Below, in pieces: positions 53,457-62,767 of a stretch of 64,000 nucleotides of DNA. Under the pieces are notes generated by a model that did no database searches, was not told where the DNA came from, and worked only from the letters and a program-made list of their open reading frames with translations. Location: NCBI GenBank assembly GCA_963825445.1, contig CAWGTM010000010.1:221790-285789 (forward strand), in the 5' to 3' direction. This DNA comes from Actinophytocola sp963825445 (GTDB lineage Bacteria > Actinomycetota > Actinomycetes > Mycobacteriales > Pseudonocardiaceae). Numbering within the stretch: position 1 is the stretch's first letter; each line of letters starts with the position of its first letter. The translations under genes and the position numbers were made by a program.

Positions 53457-54323
53457 TCAGCGGAACGACTCCACATTGTCCAGCGCCCATTGCGCATAGG
53501 TCCGACCCGGACGACCGGTGACCTCCTCGACCGTGGGCATCGGTTGCAACATCGCATCCCACTCCTCGGCCGTGAACTGCGGCATCTCGGCGCCGGGCGT
53601 GTAGTCCGCCAGGCCCAGCAGGAAGTCCGCGTTCTCCGCACCCCAGCCGCCCTGGTCGTCCAGGATCTTCTTGGCCTCCTGGGCGGTCACCTCCTCGAAC
53701 CGGACCTCCTCGCCCAGCGCCGCGCCGATGGCCGCCACCTGCTCGCGCACGGTGATCCGCTCCGGGCCGGTCATGTCGTAGGCCTTGCCCGTGTGGCCGT
53801 CCTCCAGCAGGGCCACGACGCCCACCGCCGCGATGTCGGCCTCGTGGACCGCCACCCCGACCGCGTCCGGGGTGATGTACCGGACCAGGCGGTCGGCGCG
53901 GATCATCGGGCCCCACAGCCGCGCCGTGTTCGACATGAACTCGCCCGGCCGCAGGTGGGTCCACTCGAGGCCGGACGCCTCCACCGCCTGCTCCACGGGC
54001 AGTTGGAAGTCCAGGTCGAAGCCGCCGGTCACCGCACCGGAGGACAGCGTGACGATCCGCCGCACGCCGGCCCGCTTCGCCGCGCCGACCACCTCCGTCG
54101 CGGTCCGCGGTTCGGGAAACAGGTACAGCCGGTCCACCCCGACGAGCGCCGGTTCCAGGGACGCCGGCTCCAGCAGGTCGCCCCGGACCACCTCGACGTC
54201 AGAAGAGAACCCCGCGTTCGCCGGGTTCCTGGTCAGCGCGCGCACCGGCACACCCGCGGCGACCAGTTGCGCGACCACCTGGCGCCCCACGTGACCCGTC
54301 GCTCCGGTAACCAAGATCGTCAT
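53457..54323 (-). CDS. NmrA-like NAD(P)-binding reductase
   Basis: 288 residues. Rossmann motif TGATGHVGRQV at 6-16 and conserved LYLFPEPRT; atypical SDR without the Tyr-x3-Lys pair, as in NmrA/HSCARG-like proteins. A GGGGGG run precedes the ATG 54323. Divergent from a TetR gene with direct repeats between, so it is probably the regulated gene. Confidence 0.88.
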   Translation of the reverse strand: MTILVTGATGHVGRQVVAQLVAAGVPVRALTRNPANAGFSSDVEVVRGDLLEPASLEPALVGVDRLYLFPEPRTATEVVGAAKRAGVRRIVTLSSGAVTGGFDLDFQLPVEQAVEASGLEWTHLRPGEFMSNTARLWGPMIRADRLVRYITPDAVGVAVHEADIAAVGVVALLEDGHTGKAYDMTGPERITVREQVAAIGAALGEEVRFEEVTAQEAKKILDDQGGWGAENADFLLGLADYTPGAEMPQFTAEEWDAMLQPMPTVEEVTGRPGRTYAQWALDNVESFR

Positions 54324-54340
54324 GAATCCCCCCCTTGATG

Positions 54341-54387
54341 GGTACGCTGTACGCATAAGATTAACACCACTGGGTGCGGTGTACGCA
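54341..54387. promoter_or_regulatory. Direct-repeat operator for divergent TetR / NmrA genes
   Basis: Two copies of GGT(A/G)CG(C/G)TGTACGCA at 54341-54355 and 54373-54387 in the intergenic region, with a TAAGAT -10-like hexamer between (54356-54361). Likely binding sites of the adjacent TetR regulator. Confidence 0.5.
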
Positions 54388-54424
54388 AACGAGCCCGACC
54401 AGGGCCTTCTACGATGGGCGGGCG

Positions 54425-55198
54425 ATGAGTACCACGGACGAGCCGGCCGAGTCGGCGAGCTTCGGCGGCGGCCACGTCTCGGCCGCCGCCATGGATCTGC
54501 TCTGGGGGACCAAGCCGAACACCGGCCGGGGCCGAAAGCCGGGTATGACCGTCGAGCGGATCGTGGCGACGGCCGTCGAGCTGGCCGACCAGGAGGGCCT
54601 CGACGGCCTGTCCATGCGCCGGGTGGCCGACGCGCTCGGCGTGGGCACCATGTCGCTGTACCGGTACCTGCCTGCCAAGGCCGAACTGCTCGAGCTGATG
54701 GCCGACACCGTCATGGGCGAGGGTGGCCTGCCCGAACCCCACCCGGACGGCTGGCGCGCCGGCCTCGAGGCGTTCGCCCGCGCCAGCCTCGAGGGCTACC
54801 AGCGCCACCCCTGGCTGCTGACCATGTCCCTCACGCGCGGCCTCATGGGCCCGAACCAAACAGCCCAGCTGGACGCGATGCTGCGGGTCATCGCCGACAC
54901 CGGGCTGAGCAACGGCGAGATGATGGCGACCGTCAGCCTGATCGTCAGCTACGTCCAGGGCCGGGCCCGCCAGCTGTCCGACGCGGCCAGCGCCGAGCAG
55001 CGCACGGGCGTCACCGACGCTCAGTTCTGGACGGACTTCGCCCCGCTGCTCGACCCGCACCTGTCCGCCGACCGCTTCCCGACGCTGGCCGGCCTGTGGA
55101 AGACCCCGGACTTCGAGTGGCTGGACGAGTTCGACTTCGGCCTCCAGCGGGTACTGGACGGCATCGAGGCCTACGTCGAGAAGAAGGGACGGTCGTGA
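54425..55198 (+). CDS. TetR-family regulator
   Basis: 257 residues. HTH with MTVERIVATAVELADQEGLDG then VADALGVGTMSLYRYLPAKAEL near 65-87; the C-terminal half has the TetR_C_11 character (tetracycline-repressor-like). It probably controls the divergent NmrA-like gene and itself. GTGA overlap with the downstream hydrolase gene. Confidence 0.9.
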   Translation: MSTTDEPAESASFGGGHVSAAAMDLLWGTKPNTGRGRKPGMTVERIVATAVELADQEGLDGLSMRRVADALGVGTMSLYRYLPAKAELLELMADTVMGEGGLPEPHPDGWRAGLEAFARASLEGYQRHPWLLTMSLTRGLMGPNQTAQLDAMLRVIADTGLSNGEMMATVSLIVSYVQGRARQLSDAASAEQRTGVTDAQFWTDFAPLLDPHLSADRFPTLAGLWKTPDFEWLDEFDFGLQRVLDGIEAYVEKKGRS

Positions 55199-55887
55199 GT
55201 CCGAGTCTGAGGGCGTTCGGCCCGACCGAGCGGGTCGACGCGCGTGCCGTGGTGCTCGTCCTGCACGGCGGCCAGGAGCAGAGCAAGGACCGCATGCACC
55301 GGTTCCGGCCCGCCTACCTGCGGATGGTGCCGTTCGCGCGTGACCTGGGCTCGGCCGGGCGCGACGGCGGGGTGGCGGCGTTGACGCTGCTCAACCGCTA
55401 CCGCGGCTGGAACCGGCCCGACCTCGACGCCGTGGCCGACGCGCGCTGGGCGCTCGAGGACATCCGGCGGACCAGCCCGGGCGTGCCGGTGGTGCTGGTC
55501 GGGCACTCGATGGGCGGCCGGGTGGCGCTGCGGGTGGCGGACGACCCGTCGGTGGTCGCCGTGTGCGCGTTGGCGCCGTGGACCACCGAGAAGGACCGCG
55601 TCGAGCAGTTGGCCGGGCGCACGGTGCTCATCGCCCACGGTGACCAGGACCGGATGACCAACCCGGGACTGTCCTACGACTTCGCGGTCCGCGCCAAGGA
55701 GGTCACCGACGCCGTGTGCCGGTTCGACGTCCAGGGCGAGGCACACGCCATGCTGCGGCGGGCCAAGGAGTGGCGGCTGCTGGTGCGCCGGTTCGTGCTG
55801 GGCACGCTGGGCGTCACCGAAATGGATCATGTTATCGCGGCGGCACTGGCCAAGCCGTCACCCGGCGGGTTGGCGGTAACGCTTTAA
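55195..55887 (+). CDS. Alpha/beta hydrolase
   Basis: 230 residues. Nucleophile Ser105 in GHSMGGRV, acid in HGDQDRMTNP and His in EAHAMLRR. The N-terminal HGGQEQSKD is the oxyanion strand. Substrate unknown. Its GTG overlaps the TetR stop, so it is co-translated and presumably regulated by the same protein. Confidence 0.88.
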   Translation: MSPSLRAFGPTERVDARAVVLVLHGGQEQSKDRMHRFRPAYLRMVPFARDLGSAGRDGGVAALTLLNRYRGWNRPDLDAVADARWALEDIRRTSPGVPVVLVGHSMGGRVALRVADDPSVVAVCALAPWTTEKDRVEQLAGRTVLIAHGDQDRMTNPGLSYDFAVRAKEVTDAVCRFDVQGEAHAMLRRAKEWRLLVRRFVLGTLGVTEMDHVIAAALAKPSPGGLAVTL

Positions 55888-55960
55888 TCTCCGTCTCGTA
55901 CGGTGTGCGCAACCTCAACGGGCGTCCCCACGTCTTGGAAAACGACTGGAAGGTGGGGAA

Positions 55961-57235
55961 ATGAGCTATCCGCAGGGTCCGCCGCGGCGCCGGCCTGGTC
56001 CGGGGTCCGGTCCGGACCACGGGCAGGGACGCCAGCCGGGCTACGGCGGCCCGCCGCCCAGCCGCACACCTGGGTACCACCAGGCCAGGAAGATGGAGCT
56101 GCCGCGCACCGGCAACCCCGCGCAGGACTGGCAGCCCCCGCCGCCACAGCGTCAACAGCCACAGCGCCAACAGCCGCCGCCCCGGCGCCAGCAGCCCCCG
56201 CCGGACAACTTCGGTCCGCCGCCCGAGCAGGGCGACGGCTATCCGCCACGCCAGCCGCGTCGCCGCCCGCCACGCAAGCGCCGGTGGGGTCGCAAGCTGG
56301 GGATCGCGTTCCTGATCATCCTGGTGGTGTTCGGCGGCATGTGGATCTGGCTGGACTCCTCGCTCAACCGCGTGGTCGCGCTCACCGACTACCCTGGCCG
56401 CCCGGCGGCCGGTGAGGGCACCAACTGGCTGATCGTCGGCTCGGACAGTCGGGCGGACCTCTCGCCCGAGGAGCAGGCCGAGCTGTCGACCGGCGCGCCC
56501 ACCAGCAAGCTCACCGACACCATGATGTTGATGCACATCCCGGACAGCGACACCAAGCCCACGCTCGTGTCGCTCCTGCGTGACTCGGCGGTCACCATTC
56601 CGGGCCAGGAGGGCGAGGTCAAGCTCAACTCGGTGCACGCGAAGGGCGGCCCGCAGTTGCTCGTGCAGACCGTCGAGACGGAGACGGGACTACGCCTGGA
56701 CCACTACATCGAGGTGGGGCTCGGCGGCTTCGCCGGCGTCGTGGACGCGGTCGGCGGCGTCGAGATGTGTCTCGACGAGCCGATCAACGACCCGCTCGCC
56801 GGTATCAACCTCCCGGCCGGATGTCAGGAACTGAACGGCGCGCAGGCGCTCGGCTACGTCCGGACCCGTGCCACGCCGAGGGCCGACCTCGACCGGGTGA
56901 TCCACCAGCGCGAGTTCATCGGCGCGCTCATGGACAAGGTCGCCAGCCCCGGGACGATCCTCAACCCGTTCAAGCTGTTCCCGGTGATGGGGAGCGCGCC
57001 GGACGCGATCACGGTCGACGAGGGTGACCACCTGCACCACCTGCCGAGCCTCGCGTTCGCGATGAGTGGCGCGAGCGACGGCAGCACCGTGTCGACGACC
57101 GTCCCGATGGGAGGGTCCAAGCGCATCCCGTCCGGCTCGGCGATCGTCTGGGACCCGGAGCGGTCGGCCGTGCTGTTCGACGCGCTGCGGACGGACAAGG
57201 AAGTGCCGCCCGAGGCGATCGAGGCGAACCCCTAG
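55961..57235 (+). CDS. LytR-CpsA-Psr (LCP) family cell-wall glycopolymer transferase
   Basis: 424 residues. Long Pro/Gln/Arg-rich cytoplasmic tail (about 1-105), one membrane helix (about 111-130), then the LCP domain with GTNWLIVGSDSRAD, DTMMLMHIP, SLLRDSAV and the arginine motif YVRTRATPRADLDRVIHQREF. LCP enzymes attach arabinogalactan or teichoic-type glycans to peptidoglycan. AAGGTGGGGAA precedes the ATG. Overlaps the convergent peroxiredoxin by four bases. Confidence 0.93.
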   Translation: MSYPQGPPRRRPGPGSGPDHGQGRQPGYGGPPPSRTPGYHQARKMELPRTGNPAQDWQPPPPQRQQPQRQQPPPRRQQPPPDNFGPPPEQGDGYPPRQPRRRPPRKRRWGRKLGIAFLIILVVFGGMWIWLDSSLNRVVALTDYPGRPAAGEGTNWLIVGSDSRADLSPEEQAELSTGAPTSKLTDTMMLMHIPDSDTKPTLVSLLRDSAVTIPGQEGEVKLNSVHAKGGPQLLVQTVETETGLRLDHYIEVGLGGFAGVVDAVGGVEMCLDEPINDPLAGINLPAGCQELNGAQALGYVRTRATPRADLDRVIHQREFIGALMDKVASPGTILNPFKLFPVMGSAPDAITVDEGDHLHHLPSLAFAMSGASDGSTVSTTVPMGGSKRIPSGSAIVWDPERSAVLFDALRTDKEVPPEAIEANP

Positions 57236-57690
57236 GCGTTCTGCCGGCCGCGCAGTACTTCCAGTGCGCGGTCGGCATGGACGGCCATGCGGATCTCGCT
57301 CTTGATGACCTCGAGCACCGTGCGGTCGGTGCCGATCACGAAGGTCTGGCGTTTCGTGGCGAGCATGGCGATGGTGCGGCGCACCCCGAACTGGGTGGCG
57401 ACCGCACCGTCCGGATCGGACAGCAGCGGGAAGTCGAACGAGTGCTTCTCGCTGAACTCACGCTGCTTGTCGACCGTGTCGGGGCTGATCCCGATGCGGC
57501 CGGCACCCAGCTCGGCGAACTCGGTGGCCAGGTCGCGGAAGTGGCAGCTCTCGGCCGTACAGCCCTTGGTCATGGCGGCCGGGTAGAAGAACAGGACGAC
57601 CGGGCCGGCCTCCAGGAACTGCGACAGCTTGCGAGGCTTTCCCGTCTCGTCCGGCAACTCGAAGTCGGGGGCGAGGTCGCCGGCCTTCAT
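57232..57690 (-). CDS. Peroxiredoxin (BCP/PrxQ type)
   Basis: 152 residues. Peroxidatic Cys44 and resolving Cys49 in TKGCTAESC, typical atypical 2-Cys peroxiredoxin. Reduces hydroperoxides using thioredoxin. Opens MKAGDLAPDFELPDETG. Divergent from a PAP2 phosphatase gene. Confidence 0.92.
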   Translation of the reverse strand: MKAGDLAPDFELPDETGKPRKLSQFLEAGPVVLFFYPAAMTKGCTAESCHFRDLATEFAELGAGRIGISPDTVDKQREFSEKHSFDFPLLSDPDGAVATQFGVRRTIAMLATKRQTFVIGTDRTVLEVIKSEIRMAVHADRALEVLRGRQNA

Positions 57691-57719
57691 GGGATCTCCT
57701 CTGCTGGCAGGATGTCGCC

Positions 57720-58304
57720 ATGAACACTACCGGCGCGGCACGCGTGGTCACCGAGGTGCTGTCGCCCGTGGTGGTCGTGGTGGCCGTGCTGCTGGCGGTC
57801 GCTTGGCACGCCACGGGAAACGACGTCGGGGCCACGCTGGGCTGGGTCGGTGTGGTGGCCCTGTTCTACAGCGTCATACCCATGCTGATCCTGGTGTACG
57901 GCGCGAAACGCGGCCGCTGGGACGGCCACTGGGTGCGCGACCGGGAACACCGATTCGTGCCACTGGTGCTGTCGTTGGTCTCCGCGGTGGCCGGCCTGGC
58001 GGTCATGATCCTGGGTGACGCGCCACGCGAGGTGATCGCCCTGGCGCTCGCGATGATCGCGGCCGTGGTGGCCTGCATGGTGATCACCAGGTGGTGGAAG
58101 GTGTCGATCCACGCCACGGTGGCCGGCGGCGCGGCCGCCATGGTCATCTTCCTGTACGGGCCGTGGTTGCTGCTGCTGGTGTTGTTGGTGGCGTTGGTGT
58201 GTTGGTCGCGGGTGGTGCTGACCGACCACACGGTGGGCCAGGTGGTGGTGGGCGCGATCCTGGGACCCGTGGTGGGCGGGGCGGTCTTCCTGCTGGTGGC
58301 CTGA
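57720..58304 (+). CDS. PAP2-family membrane phosphatase
   Basis: 194 residues with about five helices. Short PAP2 signature: KVSIHATVAGG then SRVVLTDHTVGQVVVGA (SRxxxxxH). Lacks a clear KxxxxxxRP box, so it is shorter than usual. Possibly dephosphorylates isoprenoid or lipid phosphates. Confidence 0.75.
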   Translation: MNTTGAARVVTEVLSPVVVVVAVLLAVAWHATGNDVGATLGWVGVVALFYSVIPMLILVYGAKRGRWDGHWVRDREHRFVPLVLSLVSAVAGLAVMILGDAPREVIALALAMIAAVVACMVITRWWKVSIHATVAGGAAAMVIFLYGPWLLLLVLLVALVCWSRVVLTDHTVGQVVVGAILGPVVGGAVFLLVA

Positions 58305-58305
58305 C

Positions 58306-59160
58306 TCAGGGCCAGTTCGGTGCTTCCCGTGCGGCGACGGCGTTCCACTCGGTGGCGGGCAGTGGCCAGACCTGGGTGCGGCCGGCCTCGGTCGCCATGC
58401 GTTCGGTGTCCTGGCCGAAGGAGCGGGAGACGGCGGCCTGGGTGTCGGCCGCGCCGGCGTGCGGGCCGATCAGGTCCAGTGCCCGTTCGTAGCGGGCGGT
58501 CGCGGCGGCCAGCCAGGCTTCGCGGTCGACGGTCGCCAATGCCCGGTCCAGTACCAGAACGGACGGCTCGACCTGTTCGGCCCGCGCGGCCACCAGCCGG
58601 TCGTGGCCGTCGAGCACCAGGTAGCCGTCGAGACCGCTGATCCACCACAGCAGGATCGGCGGCAGGTGACCCTCGACCACCTGGCGCCGGTAGGCCTTCA
58701 CCCGCGGGGCGTCCGGTTCGGACAGTCGACGCAGGGGGATCGCCCCGTTCCAGCCCTGGCCGAACCAGCCGAGGTAGGTGTCCGGATAGGACCGGACGAG
58801 GTCGTCGCGCAGGACGTACGGCGCCAGCACCTTCGTTCGCAGCAGCCAGGACCCGTTGTGCAGCGGGCCGGGCACGGCTTCCATCAGTTCGGCGAAGCGG
58901 TAGGCCCAGCGCGTGATCCCGCCCGCCAGGTGCCGGGCCTGCGCCGCCCGCAGCGGCGGGACCGGCGAGCGGTAGTGACCGGTGCGGACGACGTCCACAC
59001 CGGACAGATCGGCCGCCACCAGCGCCAGGAGCACGGGTGTCCCACCCTGTCGCAGCAGCAGACGGCCGCCGCTGGAGGCGAACACACGCAGGTCCGGCGT
59101 CGGGCGGTTCGACACCGTCAGCAGCAGCCCGTCGTCGCTGGGCAGGGTCTCGCGCAGCAC
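58306..59160 (-). CDS. Unknown protein with ParB-like GHDRLVAA segment
   Basis: 284 residues, no membrane segment. YLVLDGHDRLVAARAEQ at about 184-200 resembles the ParB/Srx-type nucleotide-binding motif. The rest is not recognised. Stop overlaps nothing; it is convergent with the PAP2 gene. Confidence 0.6.
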   Translation of the reverse strand: MLRETLPSDDGLLLTVSNRPTPDLRVFASSGGRLLLRQGGTPVLLALVAADLSGVDVVRTGHYRSPVPPLRAAQARHLAGGITRWAYRFAELMEAVPGPLHNGSWLLRTKVLAPYVLRDDLVRSYPDTYLGWFGQGWNGAIPLRRLSEPDAPRVKAYRRQVVEGHLPPILLWWISGLDGYLVLDGHDRLVAARAEQVEPSVLVLDRALATVDREAWLAAATARYERALDLIGPHAGAADTQAAVSRSFGQDTERMATEAGRTQVWPLPATEWNAVAAREAPNWP

Positions 59161-59191
59161 CCTGCCCAGCCTACGGACCGCGCCTGGGTTC

Positions 59192-60157
59192 TCACGGTAC
59201 GAGGAGCACGCGGCCCAGGTTCGACCGCTCGTCCAGGATCCGGTGCGCCTGCGCCGCCTCGGTGAGCGGGAGTCGCGTGTGGACGTTGTAGCGGAGCCGG
59301 CCGGTGGTGAGCAGCTCGGTCAGTTCGGCCACCGCCGCCGCGTACTCGGCCGGCCGGGCGGCGCGCCAGGTGAGGATCGAGAAGCCGGTCACCGACCGGG
59401 CGGCGTACAGGCTCCGCACCGGCACGTCCGCCAGTCCGTCGGCCGCGCCATAGGCCACCAGCCGACCGTAGGGTGCGAGCAGGTCGAGGCTCGTGAGCAT
59501 GGTCGACCCGATGACCGAGTCCAGCACGATGTCCACGCCGTCGGGTGCGGCCGCGCGCACCTGGTCGGGCCAGGTCGGGTCGCGGTAGTCGATGGCCACG
59601 TCCGCCCCGTGGTCACGCACGAAGTCCAGTTTGGTGGGGGAGCCGGCGGTGCCGATGACAGTGCCGGCACCCCGGAGCTTCGCGAGCTGGGTGGCCAGGT
59701 GGCCGATGTTGCCGGCCGCCGCGTGGACGAGCACCGTGGCGCCCGGGTCGATCCGGCCGGCGAGCAGCGTGCCGAGCGCGACCGGGGCGGCCGAGCACAG
59801 CAGGCTGGCGGCGGCGTCGTCCAGGCCGTCGGGCACCGGCGCGGGTTCGTCCGCCTCGGCCAGCACGTAGTCGGCGAACGCGTCCGTGGACAGCGACGTT
59901 ACCCGCTGTCCGACCCGGGCGGGGTCGACGTCCGGGCCCACCGACTCGACAGCGCCGACCACGTCGCCGGTCAGCGTGCTCGGCAGTTCTCGCTGGAACA
60001 TGCTGCCGGCACCGGAGCGGAACTTCGTGTCGACGAAGTTCGCGCCGATCGCCGTCGCTCGGATCAGCAGCTGGCCGGGGCCCGGGGTCGGCACGTCGGC
60101 CTCCTCGACGCGAAGTACCTCTGGGCCGCCGAATTCGTGGAAGCGGACTCTGCGCAC
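59192..60157 (-). CDS. NADP-dependent alcohol/quinone oxidoreductase
   Basis: 321 residues, medium-chain reductase without zinc ligands. Rossmann motif VHAAAGNIGHLATQLAK near 143; begins RRVRFHEFGGPEVLRVEE. GTG 60157 preceded by AGGAG. Faces a TetR gene; an excellent operator lies between them, so it is TetR-regulated. Substrate unknown (quinone-like). Confidence 0.9.
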   Translation of the reverse strand: MRRVRFHEFGGPEVLRVEEADVPTPGPGQLLIRATAIGANFVDTKFRSGAGSMFQRELPSTLTGDVVGAVESVGPDVDPARVGQRVTSLSTDAFADYVLAEADEPAPVPDGLDDAAASLLCSAAPVALGTLLAGRIDPGATVLVHAAAGNIGHLATQLAKLRGAGTVIGTAGSPTKLDFVRDHGADVAIDYRDPTWPDQVRAAAPDGVDIVLDSVIGSTMLTSLDLLAPYGRLVAYGAADGLADVPVRSLYAARSVTGFSILTWRAARPAEYAAAVAELTELLTTGRLRYNVHTRLPLTEAAQAHRILDERSNLGRVLLVP

Positions 60158-60185
60158 GGTATTCTCCTGCCTGACGAACTTAACT

Positions 60186-60224
60186 GGACTGTCGGTCAAG
60201 TTAACCATACTTGACCGGCGGTCC
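60186..60224. promoter_or_regulatory. Inverted-repeat operator for the TetR / oxidoreductase pair
   Basis: Arms GGACTGTCGGTCAAGT and ACTTGACCGGCGGTCC match at 14 of 16 positions around seven bases, in the intergenic region between the divergent genes. Confidence 0.7.
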
Positions 60225-60246
60225 ACTTGTAGACACGGGAGGGTCG

Positions 60247-60834
60247 ATGGCGGGGGAGCGACGCGAACGTGCCGACGCGGCGCGCAACCGGCAGGCGATC
60301 CTGCGCGCCACCGAGGACCTGTTGAGCCGACACCGGCCCGACGAGGTGACGATCGAGCAGGTGGCCGCGGCGGCCGGCGTCGGCAAGGGCACGGTGTTCC
60401 ACCGGTTCGGCAGCCGGACGGGGCTGATGGTCGCGCTCATGCAGGAGCGCGCCATGGGTCTGCGCGACGACATCGAGAGCGGTCCGCCGCCGCTCGGGCC
60501 CGGTGCGCCCGCGCGGGAGCGGCTACTCGCCTTCCTCGCCGCGGTGGTCGAGGTCGTGGGGCGCAACAAGGGGCTGGTCGCCGCGCTGGGGCAGGCGGTC
60601 ACCGCACAGCATCACCATGGCGAGGACCACCCGGTGGCGGTGTTCTGGCACGGGCACGTGCGGAACCTCATCGCCCAGGAGCGCCCGGACGCGGACGCCG
60701 AGGCGCTGGCGGAGCTGCTGCTCGCCGGGCTGACGGCCGAGGCGGTGATCCGCCGGATCGCGGCCGGTCACACCGACCGCGTGACCGCCGCGCTGCAGAC
60801 CCTGGCGCTCGGCATCCTCGACGGGCCGGGGTAG
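60247..60834 (+). CDS. TetR-family regulator
   Basis: 195 residues. HTH region VTIEQVAAAAGVGKGTVFHRFG at about 35-56. Divergent from the NADP-dependent oxidoreductase and next to a 39-bp inverted repeat, so it is probably that gene's repressor. GGGAGGG precedes the ATG. Confidence 0.92.
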   Translation: MAGERRERADAARNRQAILRATEDLLSRHRPDEVTIEQVAAAAGVGKGTVFHRFGSRTGLMVALMQERAMGLRDDIESGPPPLGPGAPARERLLAFLAAVVEVVGRNKGLVAALGQAVTAQHHHGEDHPVAVFWHGHVRNLIAQERPDADAEALAELLLAGLTAEAVIRRIAAGHTDRVTAALQTLALGILDGPG

Positions 60835-60916
60835 TCACTCACGACCGCCTGTCTCCCTGGCGACGGCGATTCTCCACAGCGCGGACCGATCACCGTTTGG
60901 GCAGGGATGCGGGGCG

Positions 60917-60939
60917 ACGTTATCGCTTACCACCGACAA
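60917..60939 (-). promoter_or_regulatory. SOS-type (PafBC/RecA-NDp) promoter motif, distal copy
   Basis: TTGTCGGTGG, seven bases, TAACGT: a full match to the mycobacterial LexA-independent DNA-damage promoter as I recall it. No gene starts downstream on this strand before the TetR gene's 3' end. Confidence 0.6.
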
Positions 60940-60965
60940 AAACGGTCCGGGGCCCCCTGGATTCA

Positions 60966-60988
60966 ATCTTAGTCGGCAGCACCGACAA
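60966..60988 (-). promoter_or_regulatory. SOS-type (PafBC/RecA-NDp) promoter motif, proximal copy
   Basis: TTGTCGGTGC, seven bases, TAAGAT, followed by a GGGGGCCCCGG core as in repeats A and B. Together with the distal motif it forms a tandem promoter pair with no assigned gene. Confidence 0.6.
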
Positions 60989-61000
60989 TTTTCGCGCGCG

Positions 61001-61465
61001 CTACTTGTCCGTCTCGCCGCCGTCCAGTTCGGCCTGGGTGCGCTTGAGCTGGTCCATCTCCACCTGGCCGCTCGCCAGATCGGCCACCGACGACTCCACG
61101 GCACTCACCAGCGGTTCGAGTTCCGCGAGCAGGTGCGCCTTGCGGGGTCCCGGAACGGCGGCCGCGGCGACGAGTTGTTCGTCGAGCTGCAGGATCTGCT
61201 GCTCCACGCCGACCCGCTGCTCGATCCCCGCGGCGTCGCCGAACGGTTGGCCCGCCACCGACGAGGCGGCCGCCGCGAGCCTGCGGTGCATCGTCGCCTC
61301 GGGGGAGTGCTGCAAGGCCCACTCGCGGGGCGCGTTCGCGGCCAGCGCCGGGCTCAGGCCCAGCGCCTCCTTGGCCCGGCGCTTGCCCTTGCTGGCCAAC
61401 ATGACGCCGAACCCGACCACGACCAGTACGACGATCACGAGCACCACGACGATCACGGTTCCCAT
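61001..61465 (-). CDS. Small membrane protein with coiled-coil domain
   Basis: 154 residues. A membrane helix at 3-24, then a basic stretch and a helical region with heptad-like pattern (LAELEPLVSAVESSVADLASGQVEMDQL). Unknown function. One base separates it from the zinc-ribbon gene, with the SPFH gene ahead; it probably belongs to the same operon. Confidence 0.65.
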   Translation of the reverse strand: MGTVIVVVLVIVVLVVVGFGVMLASKGKRRAKEALGLSPALAANAPREWALQHSPEATMHRRLAAAASSVAGQPFGDAAGIEQRVGVEQQILQLDEQLVAAAAVPGPRKAHLLAELEPLVSAVESSVADLASGQVEMDQLKRTQAELDGGETDK

Positions 61466-61466
61466 G

Positions 61467-62767
61467 TCAGCCTCCGCGTGCTTGGTACAGGAGCACCACC
61501 GTAACGACGAGGATGATCGCGAGCAGCACCGCCAGCGTCACCTTGATCTTGCTGATCGGCCGCCGGCCCTGCACCTCACCGGTCACGCCGTTGATGCAGA
61601 CCTGGAACGGCCTGCCCTCGTACACGACGGTCAGCAGCCACACCGGCAGCAGCAGGTACTTGAACCGCATGTCGTACCAGCGCGGGTTCATCGAGTGGAT
61701 CCGCTGGTGGTCACCGGCGATGTCGCGGCGGACGGTGCGTTCGATCTCCGCCTGCATCCGCTGCTTGGCCGGCTCGAAGCACTGCTCGGCCGTGCGGTCG
61801 TACGTCCGGCTGAGGTGGCCGGCCACGTACTCCGCCGAGTACGGCCTCGCCTGCTGGGTCGGCCACGGCTCGAGTGCCTCGACCTTCTTCTCGTCCAGCC
61901 CGGTGTTCGCCATGATCGGGATGTCGTCGAACGAGTTGTGCACCCGCCCCCGCACGTTGTGCCACCGGATCCGGGTCTCGGTGCGCTGGTTCTCACCGGA
62001 CCCGACGGTCACCGTGTAGTTCGTGCCGCGCTCACCGGTGTAGTCGGTGTCGGCGGTCGCGTCGAACGTGAAGTACGCGATGTAGACGCTCGCGAACGAG
62101 CCGGCCTCGCTGTACTTCTTGAACTCCGTCGGCGCGAACCACCGGCTGTTGATCCACTTCTCGACCACCTCCTTGGCGGCCGGCTCGGCCACCTGGAACG
62201 GCAGCACCGCGTCGACCGGCAGCCGGTCGGGCGCGTCGTGGACGTCGTCGCGCTGGATCGGGGTGGCGCAGTACGGGCAGCGGGTGGCGGTGAGCGTGCC
62301 ACCGAACGTGGTGTGCCCACCGCAGTTCTGGCAGACGATCTCCTTCTCCGCGCCCGCCTGCACCACGGTCCGGGCGCGGGCCGAGCGGATGCCGCCGAGG
62401 TCGTGCTCGACGACCTGCCGGCCGGCGTCCTCGATGATCGGCTGCTCGTTGCCGCAGCTCGGGCACTTGAGCAGTTGGGCCTGGATGTTGAAGACCAGCT
62501 GGGCACCGCACTGGTGACACGGGTAGGTGCGGGTCTGCTCGGTCGTGTGCCGCGTCGCGCGCTGGGGCGGTTGGGGCGGCTGCTGAATCGGCGGGGGCCC
62601 CTGCTGATACCCCTGCTGAGGCGGCAGAGGTGGGGGCGCCTGCTGGTAGCCGTGCTGGGGTGGCAGCGGAGGGGGACCCTGTGGGTAGCCCGCGGGGGTA
62701 ACGGCGGCGGGCCTTGCTGATCTCCGTGGTTCGGGGGCAGCGGCGGTGGGCCGCCCGGCGCGCTCAC
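61467..62767 (-). CDS. Zinc-ribbon membrane protein with proline-rich N-terminus, one base missing
   Basis: About 433 residues after correction. Low-complexity Pro/Gln-rich start, then zinc ribbon PCHQCGAQL...CPSC and a second CQNCGG...CPYC (near 158), a beta-rich middle region and a C-terminal membrane helix. The frame breaks near 62690-62700; the span of 1301 is consistent with one missing base. GTG start overlaps the SPFH stop (GTGA). Function unknown, but SPFH partners suggest membrane organisation. Confidence 0.75.

Noticed and set aside
60835..61104. 89-codon minus-strand frame downstream of the SOS-type promoters
   Set aside because: Its start lies inside the coding region of the neighbouring membrane gene upstream of the promoters, composition is Arg/Trp-rich, no ribosome site.
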